A DNA stretch of 64,000 bases, taken from positions 25,430,989 to 25,494,988 of the forward strand of contig NC_092572.1 of assembly GCF_037975245.1 (NCBI RefSeq), read 5' to 3'. Shown one piece after another: positions 14,201 to 26,200 of this stretch. The DNA comes from Apostichopus japonicus (lineage: Eukaryota > Echinodermata > Holothuroidea > Aspidochirotida > Stichopodidae). Each line of letters opens with the position of its first letter. Position 1 is the first letter of the stretch. The notes under the pieces were generated by a model. That model had not been told where the DNA came from and searched no databases. It saw nothing but the letters and a program-made list of their open reading frames with translations. The translations under genes were made by a program, and so were the position numbers.

Positions 14201-17200
14201 ATTATTTAATCACTAATTGCCAATCACAGCTTTACGTTCAAGCCCGGAAACCCAAACAGGTGAAATATTGAAAATTTATTCAGGGCCCTTTTTATATACA
14301 ATTTCAAGGATAGTAAATTGTACGTCGTTTACAATCAAATAAACGACAGCCGAGAGATCTGTGCTCATGTAGCCATGACAAAAGCGACTCTCAACAATTG
14401 CACTTATCTGAAGTCAAATCATATTTCCATGGATGTCAAACTCCACCTGACTAAGGCTTTGGTGGCATCACGTCTAACCTACGGCTGTAGCACTTGGACC
14501 GTGATAGTGGCTGGCATGCATCGCCTTGATGGGTTGGGCAGAGAAATATGGCGCCGTTTGCTAGGCCTAACTTGGAACGATTACGTGTCAAATGATGAGT
14601 TGAACACAAAGATTGCAGGACGTTGGTCGTTCTCTTCTGAAAATGTTCTTCAACGTAAAGCAAAGTGGTGCGGACACTCTGTGCGGTGTGAAGGTCTTAC
14701 TTCGGCTGTACTGTATGGCTTATCGTACGGCTGCAAACGTAAACCAGGCCGTCCGCAGATGCGTTGGATTAACAACTTAAACCAAATGGCCCTGTCGTTC
14801 TGCTAACCAGCCGATTGAAGATGGCAGACGTCGGATTAATATTAATAAGTGCTGTGAACCTCATAATGTGTATAATCTTCGAGGAGGTCAACGGGCCAAT
14901 TTGGCTTAAGACTATTGATTGATTGTACAATCAGGGTCCAACCTGTTGTTGATGTTTCATTTCCGCAGTTACTGAACAGATCACAGACAATTCTGATCAT
15001 GGCACAAGTGAAAAATTTACCTCCTTTTGGGACAGATTTTTATCACTTTTAAATTTCCATTAAACTTCATTTAGTCATGGTCAGTACTGGTCAAGTTAAT
15101 CTGTGACTTGTCCTCGAGTTTGGCCGAGTGGGTTACGCAATTTGATGAATATGCATGTTAGCTTTAATCTCTATCTGAAATTTCTTTTTACCCCCTTTGT
15201 AGCACTTTACTGATGAAACCAATCGGTGAAATCCAAGACATAGTCTTCTACGTAATGGACAGCGCCCTCAGTATACAATCCTTCTTGGAAATCTACCCAG
15301 AAGCCTGCCATATCTTCTTTGACCAGGGATTTGTCGTAAAGTAAGTTTCCACAGGAGAGGGGATGCAAAATTTGACCAAAAACTCACACATTTCTGGTCA
15401 ACGATTTGCTCTGTCCACGGGTAAAATTTGATGTTGTGAAGTCAAACTTTTATGATTGAAAAAAAAAAAATAGAACAGAAAATTATGATGAATCTGATGA
15501 GTGCAATTTCTTATGATGCAATAAAACACTTAAAAAATTGAAAAAAAAAAAATCAATCAGGCAAATCTCTTTTGTTTCAACAAACATCAGCTGTGAATGA
15601 AGCTGCATGAAACCTAACGTACAGTAGCTTTTTGTTCAAAGCCAATATCTTCAAAGAAAACTGTGATTAAAGTTTTCTACCATTTGGCCAGGCTGTCTTC
15701 TTTAATCAATGATTTGTCGGGAAAGTAAGTTTCACTTGAAGGTTAAGAGTTACAGCTCACGTTTGTGGCAATGAGCTAGATTTGGCCCATACTTTAACTT
15801 TCATAAAAATTGCACTGTTTAGTCAACGATTTACTATTTCCATATGGTAATGAGTGAAGGGATGTGATGCAAAACTTTATGTTCCCCCCCCACCCCCCAA
15901 AAAAAAAAAAAAAAAATTGATGAGCACATTTGCTTTATATTTTAGTGTCTTTCAAGTAGAATATAAGACTGGGAAATACTTGACCTGTGGGGTGGAAAGA
16001 TAGCAGATGGTGATTGGGTGAGAGAGGTTGGGTGGAAAGATAGCAGATGGTGATTGGGTGAGAGAGGTGGGTGAAACGATAGCAGATGGTGATTGGTAGA
16101 GAGGGAGAGAGGTGGGGGTGGGAAAGATAGCAGATGGTGATTGGGTGAGAGAGGTTGGGTGGAAAGACAGCAGATGGTGATTGGGTGAGAGAGGTGGGTG
16201 AAACGATAGCAGATGGTGATTGGTAGAGAGGGAGAGAGGTGGGGGTGGGAAAGATAGCAGATGGTGATTGGGTGAGAGAGGTGGGTGAAACGATAGCAGA
16301 TGGTGATTGGTAGAGAGGGAGAGAGGTGGGGGTGGGAAAGATAGCAGATGGTGATTGGGTGAGAGAGGTGGGTGAAACGATAGCAGATGGTGATTGGTAG
16401 AGAGGGAGAGAGGTGGGGGTGGGAAAGATAGCAGATGGTGATTGGGTGAGAGAGGTTGGGTGGAAAGACAGCAGATGGTGATTGGGTGAGAGAGGTGGGT
16501 GAAACGATAGCAGATGGTGATTGGTAGAGAGGGAGAGAGGTGGGGGTGGGAAAGATAGCAGATGGTGATTGGGTGAGAGGTTGGGTGGAAAGACAGCAGA
16601 TGGTGATTGGGTGAGAGAGGTGGGTGAAACGATAGCAGATGGTGATTGGTAGAGAGGGAGAGAGGTGGGGGTGGGAAAGATAGCAGATGGTGATTGGGTG
16701 AGAGAGGTTGGGTGGAAAGATAGCAGATGGTGATTGGGTGAGAGAGGTGGGGTGAAAAGATAGCAGATGGTGATTGGTAGAGAGGGAGAGAGGTGGGGGT
16801 GGGAAAGATAGCAGATGGTGATTGGGAGGTAGAGGTGGGGTTAAAAGATAGCAGATGGTGATTGGGAGAGAGAGAGGTGGGGTGGAAAGATAGCAAATGG
16901 TGATTGGATGAGAGAGGTGGGGTGGAAAGATAGCAGATAGTGATTGGGAGAGAGAGAGAGGTGGGGTGAAAATATAGCAGATGGTGATTGGGTGAGAGAT
17001 GTCAGATAGAAAGATAGCCTATGAGGATCGGTGTAGGAGGTGGTGATCTTACCTGTTTGTTTCATTCCAAAGAAACCTAGTCTGCTGAAATAATTTTGCT
17101 TTTTTAGTTATCCGGCAACATTTGCATATATACCCTGAACTAAACTCTCTTTGGGAACTAGAGAAGTTACAAAGTTCTGTTAGTTACAAGATAAGAACAT

Positions 17201-20200
17201 GACTTCACATAAGCCTGCTGTTGTTTTCCTAAAGATAGGATGTCTCTTCATCTTTATAATCATCTTTCCAGAGTGTCCAACTTTTGTGAAGTCTTGCTGC
17301 CTCACCTGGCCAGAACTGTACAGGACGTCCAGTTAGATGACGAAAGGTAAAGAATACATATTCAAATACAAAAAAAAAATATACAAATATACAAATAAAA
17401 AACATATACAAAAAAAAATATATATACAACATATAACATAAAAAACATAAAAATATATATACAAAAAAAAACATACAAATATACAAATAAAAATCATATA
17501 CAAAAAATATATATATATACATATGAAACATATAAACATATAAAACATAAAAAACATAAAAATATATATACAAAAAAAAACATATACAAATATACAAAAA
17601 AGAAAACGTATACAAATACAAAGAATACACATAAAGAATACAAATGTATGCATCCAGGTCAAAGGTCATATGAAATCAAACCTCTCTCATCCTTTCCGTT
17701 CCCACTTCAACAAAGACGAAGTGGGGAAAGCTGTCAATTTTAAATTTCTCAAGACTGAGGTACTAAGCTTTGGGTTTGACATTCATTGCTGGGACAGCAA
17801 ATCGGTCTTCATTCCTAAACCATCTGTGGCTGACAATTGGGTTGCTAATCATCAGCTGTGACAGCAGCTAAATGCGGAGTAGAAAGGATGACATCTCGTT
17901 ACCAAACAAGGGTCACGAATTTCTGTTACGAAAAGACGAGGCACAAAACGGTTCTTTAATTCCAAGGACGTCGCTAATCATTTAAAGTGTAAAAGAAAAC
18001 AAACAAGGTATTCCATTGACAGTGTTTCAAGTGTACAAGGCTGTAAGCACGAGTACCTGTACTTGAGTTTGTACTAGTTACAAGAGGGATTCCCCCTGGC
18101 AGGAGTACAAGTATGAGTACAAGGCTGTAAGCATGAGTACCTGTACTTGAGTTTGTACTAGTTACAAGAGGAATTACCCCTAGCAGGAGTACAAGTATGA
18201 GTACAAGGCTGTAAGCATAAGTACCTGTACTTGATTTTGTACTAGTTACAAGAGGAATTACCCCTGGCAGGAGTACAAGTATGAGTACAATGTTGTTAAA
18301 GCATGAGTACCTGTACTTGAGTTTGTACTAGTTACAAGAGGAATTACCCCTAGCAGGAGTACAAGTATGAGAACAAGGCTGTAAGCATGAGTACCTGTAC
18401 TTGATTTTGTACTAGTTACAAGAGGAATTACCCCTAGCAGGAGTACAAGAGAGTACAAGGCTGTAAGCATGAGTACCTGTACTTGATTTTGTACTAGTTA
18501 CAAGAGGAATTACCCCTAGCAGGAGTACAAGTATGAGTACAAGGCTGTTAAAGCATGAGTACCTGTACTTGATTTTGTACTAGTTACAAGAGGAATTACC
18601 CCTGGCAGGAGTACAAGTATGAGTACAAGGCTGTAAGCATGAGTACCTGTACTTGAGTTTGTACTAGTTACAAGAGGAATTACCCCTAGCAGGAGTACAA
18701 GTATGAGTACAAGGCTGTAAGCATGAGTACTTGTACTTGATTTTGTACTAGTTACAAGAGGAATTACCCCTGGCAGGAGTACAAGTATGAGAACAAGGCT
18801 GTAAGCATGAGTACCTGTACTTGATTTTGTACTAGTTACAAGAGGAATTACCCCTAGCAGGAGTACAAGTATGAGAACAAGGCTGTAAGCATGAGTACCT
18901 GTACTTGATTTTGTACTAGTTACAAGAGGAATTACCCCTAGCAGGAGTACAAGAGAGTACAAGGCTGTAAGCATGAGTACCTGTACTTGATTTTGTACTA
19001 GTTACAAGAGGAATTACCCCTAGCAGGAGTACAAGTATGAGTACAAGGCTGTTAAAGCATGAGTACCTGTACTTGATTTTGTACTAGTTACAAGAGGAAT
19101 TACCCCTGGCAGGAGTACAAGTATGAGTACAAGGCTGTAAGCATGAGTACCTGTACTTGAGTTTGTACTAGTTACAAGAGGAATTACCCCTAGCAGGAGT
19201 ACAAGTATGAGTACAAGGCTGTAAGCATGAGTACTTGTACTTGATTTTGTACTAGTTACAAGAGGAATTACCCCTGGCAGGAGTACAAGTATGAGTACAA
19301 GGCTGTAAGCATGAGTACCTGTACTTGAGTTTGTACTAGTTACAAGAGGAATTACCCCTAGCAGGAGTACAAGTATGAGTACAAGGCTGTAAGCATGAGT
19401 ACTTGTACTTGATTTTGTACTAGTTACAAGAGGAATTACCCCTGGCAGGAGTACTTGTACTATTTAATGTTGTAGAAAACCAATAAAACGAGACGAAATA
19501 TTGATATTCGGCAAGAGCAGTGCTAGCCCGTTATAAACTCTCTTTTCGTTCTTCTTTTTCTTGGTAGGCTGAGAGGAGATCTGAGGAATAAGTTGATCAT
19601 TGCCAAAGTTAGTCTTGCTAAAGTCTGTCATCTCATGATAAAGACATGTTGTATACAGCCAGCCCTTGAATGTAGGTAAGACATGCAGGCAGTGGCGGAC
19701 TGGGCATTTGGGCAATGCCTGGTGGCCTGGTGGGCCGGTGGGTTGGTGGGCCGGTGGGCTGAGCAGCCTGGTCAAAATTACAGCCCATTTTCACAGTAGT
19801 TATACAATAGAATACAGACGGGCTGTGTAGAAATATATTTTTCATTGTGGGAATCAGCTCATGAAATCTCCATGTTGGCAACCTGTCCGTACCAATGGAT
19901 TTTATTTAGGTATTTTTTCAAGCATGTTGTCACAAAAAGCTTGAAAAAACTAAATAAAATCCAGTCTAAAACATATAATTTTGTCAAAATTTTTTTTCCA
20001 CTTTCCTCAGTGTCAATCAAGTGTTGCTTCTGGAAAATTATTTTTGGGTCCTTTTTTTTAAGGAATATTGTAACCTACAAAATTGAGAAATATAGCACCA
20101 TTTTGCAACTAGGCATTCCTTAACTTCATTAGACCCCTCCCCCATGGCGGTGATCACTATGTAAGTAGCATATCAATGAATAATGGGCCGGTCTAGGTGG

Positions 20201-23200
20201 AAAATGCCCGGGCCAGTTTTAAGACCCAGTATGCCCCTGAAACTACCAAATTGCAGGTTCCATAAAACCCCTCAAGGGCGAACACGTGTAGGTAACAATC
20301 GTGGTTAGATAATGAATTCAAGCCGGGGCAGGATATGAAAAGTCCAAATTGTTTTTGTTTTACCCTTTTTAGACTAAGTCAACTTTTCCAATTTTTGGCT
20401 AAAATGGATTTTTTTTTAAAAGAAAAACAGTAAAATATGACCTGTTACAGATGAGAAACTATTGGCTTGTTCCTGCATGACAAACCCCACCATTTAGTAT
20501 TATTCACAATCGCCCAGATGAAAGAGTCATTAATGTTTCTAATGCTTGCCACATTTATCAACCCCACTGTAGCCACTAGTTGCAAGTTGTACAGGAAACA
20601 TGTCTTTGAAAAGTCTCATGAACATGTGAAAACATTTAGGAACATGCACATTTACCTATGTTTAGGTCGTCGCTGTGATTTTTTAATTTATATCCAGGTA
20701 TTTTGATCGTCAACAAGAAAAGATGCAGGTTATGAACAGCTGCCTGCAGGTTGTTACTTTGGTCTATAGTAAAACTGCAACGTTATCTTAAGAGTTTCTG
20801 CAGTGTCGATGTACTAGTTTGAAAATGTAATTGAACCCACTTTTTTTAACGACATAATCCAGTTTCTGTGAGAATCATCATTCTCTTCAAATCTCTCTTT
20901 TCGGCCATCTTTTCTGCGTTCAGCGGCCGGGAGGATGAAGTGATTCGTCACGTCGAACGCTATCTCCACACGATGTCATCCATCCTCTCTGACAAGATGT
21001 TCCTGGCTGCGATGGCTGAGCAATATTCCATACAAGAGGACTTGGAGCTGGTCTTACAGAGCTCAACGCAGGTGTATCCTTCGCTAGGCGTATTTAACAA
21101 TGGCGCCCTCCTGCTCCCAAAATTGGGCTGCACGAGTGATCAGTTGTTCTAAGAGGGTTCTTTCCAAAAAGGATGTGTTGTATAAACCAAATTAAAAAAA
21201 ATGTCAAAAAAATTGGTTGTTGGATAATTCCTGAAGACTGAAGGTGATTTCATTTGAAGTTAATTAATAATCATATAGCAGCAGAACTTTTTGAGTTTTG
21301 TTCCTGATATCTAAGAACTATCCTCTTCATAAATGGTAGATGAAGATAAACGAGAGGGTTTATTTGATTTTTATGTTGGCATATTTGGTCATATTCACAA
21401 AGATGTTTGATGCTATAACGCTATTCTTGTGCTCGCAATGGTTGTTTCCCCAGTACGTATTTCGTCTTAACAAATGCAATCAGAGATGAAGCCAGGACGC
21501 AATTCATCCTTGACGGCGTCAACTCAGCTATCGAGATGTACAGCCAGAAAATCCCAGCGATGACACCAACTGTGAGACAAAGCGAAGAAAGTGCTGCCAC
21601 CAACTTTACAGATGATTATCAGACAGATACATATGTGGAGGATCATGTATGTAACAAGATACAAACATCTGTTCATAATCTGTTAATTATGTAAATGAGA
21701 AATCGGTTACATGTGTTGTTTAAAACCGTTTAGAATATGACCTCTCAGCATTATTAAGTTTGACAATTGGCCAAAGTGTGCCCACACCAGGACTCAGATT
21801 AACAGATATCAGTGACAGCAAATTATCAAAAACGAAAATCTGTCGCTATTCAGAACAGACAAACAGCTTGTAATAGGCATGACCTACCACACTTTTATAT
21901 ACCAGAGGCAGCCAGCCTAGTCTACTTTGCATTTAAGAGTTGAGGCTGTTGCTACGGCTGTGATAAACTGGTAAGGTTTAATATAATTGCTACATTACTA
22001 AAGCAATTAGAGTGAATGTGGAATAGATATGTGGAAAGCAGCCAGCCCATGGTTATGGTATATTTTAGTTATACAGTCTTGCACCAAGGCCTTCTCCAAT
22101 GACTTTCAAAGGGTAACCGCTGGTTACTGGTCACCCACTCACGCACCCCACGTGTGCACAATTCATATTGAAATAACCATAGTCAATACGATATATGCTT
22201 TAATTTTGTCTTGAATCAGTTGCATTTTTGTTTTACTTCCGTGCAGGCTTCAGCGATGGGTGCTTCAGCTCCCAGAAAAACCGGAGTTGAACTGGAGTCT
22301 CTGATTACCGAAGTGAAAGATCTACTTCCTGGTCTTGGGGATGGCTTTCTTGAGGTACCTGACAAAAGTTTCTATGGCAACATCCTTTCCATGTTATCCT
22401 TTGTCTTTTTTTTTTTGGTGGAATGTAATTTCTTGAAGGAGGTTAAGAATAAACCGAGGTGAAAAGGGCTGTATAGGTTGCTAGCATTAAAGGCTGGATA
22501 GCTCCGGTTCCTGACAGGGCCCTGAGATCAGGGCCCTCTCACCATTCGTCAGATACTATCTTGACAATAAAAACTGTGCTATAGTCACATTGATAATGGC
22601 AGTAGCATTCGAAGAGATGAAACCTAGCATATTGGAGGTCGGGGGTTCGACACCCCGTCCACCCAGCCATAAGCTAAAGTGGGGTGATTTCTTTCAGGAA
22701 AAAAATCCATTGGTTTTCCTGCCTTAAATGGTCTTCAAAATGGGTAAGAAAAATCCAGATTGAGCTAAATTGGTAAACTGTAAAATGGCCACTTGATACA
22801 TGAAGTGTTAAAGTATTATGAGGGATAAGGGTCCTCTCACTTGCACTTGCATTGTGTATGTATGCATATGTGTATATTTATGTACTGTGGGTGGTGGGAG
22901 TGGGTGGGTTATACGTATTGGGTTGGTGTGTGGGTGGATATAAGTGTTACTGTTTTCTTGTATTGTTCTCTCTATTTACTTATGGGAGCACTCTACTAGA
23001 CAAGCCCTCTGGGTTTTTTTGGAGTGCTTCCTTTCACAAATTTCCCTGTTGTTGATATGTTTTGTATCTTAGTTAACTTCTGTATTTATATTGTGAAGAT
23101 ACAATTAAATGAATGAATGAATATGTGACTGCTTAGCATTGTAAATAACTGGCTTCCAGACCGACATTATTATTATTATTATAATTGCAGCTTTAATGTT

Positions 23201-26200
23201 CAGAATATTTCGGGTGTATTTTTGTGTTGCTGTCATCATTTGCAGCCAAAATAATCAGAGTGGGTTGTTAGCATTATCATCTCATTTTCATACATACATG
23301 TGAGAATTCAATGTAATTTCGGCTTGCCAATGTTTTTTTTTATCTTTTCTCTCTTTTTGGCCTAGATATGTTTAGAGGAATATAATTATGACACTGCCAA
23401 GCTCATCAATGATATCTTGGAGGGAAACCTCCCCCCAGGTCTCCAAGAGTTGGACCGGAATATCCCGAGGTGAGTAGAAATGAGCCTCCCCGGGTTAAAA
23501 GGAAAATCGAAAAGGCATAAACCTCTCACTATCCATCAAGATCATTCCTAGGTTTACAGAGATTTTCTGAAAATTGACCAGTTGCACAGATCCTCTACTG
23601 GAAGGATGCTTGCGTGACTGAGCCTTATAATCTGACACTATTCTACTGTGCGGGAAGATGCTTACTTAATTGATGCATTGACGAGATCCGTTATCTCGTC
23701 AAAACGTCAATTTTCTGAAATTTGTCATTTTGTCGAGATGGTAGTAAGTGTGCAACTCGTCAATTTGCAGAAAATTGAAGCATTGACGAGATCCGTTCTC
23801 TCGTCAAAACGTCAATTTCCTGAATTTTGTCACGTTACCATCTCGTCAACTCGTCAATTTGCAGATAACTGTCGTTTTGTCAAGTCAGTATTACTCGTCA
23901 ATGCAATGTCCCTTCTACGCTTCCGTACATTCCCTTCCCAACTTGTAAGACAAATGGTCTGGCAGTCTGCTCAGTTGTGCAACTTACCTACCTTACCTAA
24001 GTGCAACTTACCTACCTTACATAAGTTGTACCTTTACCTAAGTCAAACAGCAACTCTTCAGACTTAGTATTCCCTCACTAGATTTTACGAGGCTCTACCC
24101 TAGGTTGTGGACAAATCGTACTGATGTTTCATCACTCGCTACATTTGTGAAAATCTACCCAAGTTTTGAGGACAAAGTCACCGGCACCTCCCTCATTAAG
24201 TTGTGTAGATCTACTTATGTTTGAGGACAAATGAACTAATAGGGAGTGTTAGCTCAGTGGTTAACGCCGGTGCCTTCCAATCATAAGGTCCCCAGTTCAA
24301 GTCACTCCAAGATTAATGTATGTCGTCCAGTTACAGAGTTGTTGACAATTGACAATTCATAATCATGGACGTTAAGATATGAATGTAAGAGACTGACTTC
24401 GGTGAGCTTGCGGCTTTGATAAGCCAATGATGGCTTGTTCGCGAGTTCCTGCTTGCAGGAGGATCTAAAATACATACATGAACGGGCATCTCCCTACCTT
24501 AGGTTTGGAAAGACTACCCAGGTTGATGACAAGTGGGACAGACGACCAACTGTTAGTCAAATGAAACTATCTCTGGGGTAAACCCGAGTATTATAATAAT
24601 GAAATCTGTATGGTAATGAGAGCTAGTCAGTTGGTACGATTTTCCAGTGCTAATACCACTCTATACTGTCCTATCATATCATGTTTCAAAGCACTCGTAC
24701 TGACAGTAAGAACAGTTCTCAACCGTTCATCTGATAGAAACATGATGTTCATACTGTCAGTACAGTATGCTTCTGAAGCAGGAAATAGATAAAAGTATAG
24801 ATTATAAAAAAAATATATATATATATTTATATATATAAAAAATTTGGTACCAACTGGATAGTAAGAGTCTTCTATTGATATCTAACCTCCATTTTCCTGA
24901 TTTCTCTTCTGTGTGTTTAGAGATGCCCAACCGGAACCGGTCCATCGAGCAGTAGCTGATGAATCTGATCTTCTGACTTCCAGGGGTAACGTCTACGATG
25001 GCGACGAATTTGATATTTTTGCAGGACAGAGTGTCGATACCTCAAAAATCCATAAAGGGAAGAAGTGAGTGTTGAATCTGCCATTCCCCGTGATATCGTT
25101 GTTATAAACTATGAAATAAACTTGGAAGTTTACTTGGCAGTTTTCTTTGCGAAATTGTTAAATGAAAGTCTTCTCTGTTATAGAAGTCTGTTATAGAACT
25201 GTCCCTTGTCTACTAATCCCCTTACATGTATCTCTTTGTGTTCACCATGCTCATTAACTTGTCTGTATTCTGTGCGTTTTGTCCCTTCTGTTACTGTTAC
25301 TTGTCATTTAGCCTTTGAAGAAGATCCTGCTAGGATCGAAACGTCAGGCCAACTTACTTGTACACATTCTCTTACACAGGCTCTCTAGTGGATAAGCAGT
25401 TTGCTATCAGTTTAGTTTATTTTGATAGAACTGTGCTGTGTAAAAAATTGATGCGACTGTTTTTTCCTTTTGTAAATTTCTTAAAATGAAATTTGGTATT
25501 TTATAACAACAAAAGGTAAGCAGAGTTAATACCACCTTTGTAATTAAAAGCAGTCTCTGCTTCTGTGCCACCTGGCAGACAATTTCACTCTCGTTTGGGA
25601 GATGGCGAGATATTATAAATTGGTTGGTGAAAATACCGACTCGGTAACTTTCAAGTAACATCCATGCTGCTTCACAAATTGTGTTGTGAGGAGGGTTAAT
25701 TTGAGTTTGTCATATACAATTCCTGCATTACTTTATTAATTATTTTATATGAATATTCTTAATTAAAACGCAAAGGTGATGAGAATGAAAACACAAAGGT
25801 GATGAGATCGTAACACAAAGGTTGTTGTCATCACTTTGAACTTGATCAATGATATATATATATATATATATATATCATTATTTTTGATCCGCACTTAGAC
25901 ATAATAACTGGGATTTGTTTGGAGGTGTTCCTCGAAGCACAATAGTGCAAAATTCCAATTGGTTGATGGATGCATGCAAGAATTAAGGATTGATCGATCA
26001 ATTGATTGACGGATGAATGGAAGATTAATGGATGGATTGAATGATTGATTAATTGACTGATGGATGGCTGGATCACTGTAGATATATATACATATATTTA
26101 TATATATATATATATATGTATAAATATATATATATATATATATACATATACACATATATATTTTCATATATATATATATAGTAAAAGTTGAAAGTTTTCA

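Noticed and set aside
15952-16896. 314-codon minus-strand frame rich in Pro, His, Leu and Ser
   Set aside because: Pure minisatellite translation within an ASCC2 intron, with no conserved domain.
17229-17669. Tyr/Phe-rich minus-strand frames resembling a membrane protein
   Set aside because: AT-rich ATACAAA low-complexity sequence only.
20698-20800. Acceptor-like ATCCAG followed by an open stretch
   Set aside because: The ASCC2 alignment has no gap between exons 9 and 10, and the frame does not fit.
24238-24310. Possible tRNA gene
   Set aside because: A- and B-boxes are present but no acceptor stem closes; a SINE body follows. The same reasoning applies to 43771-43860.
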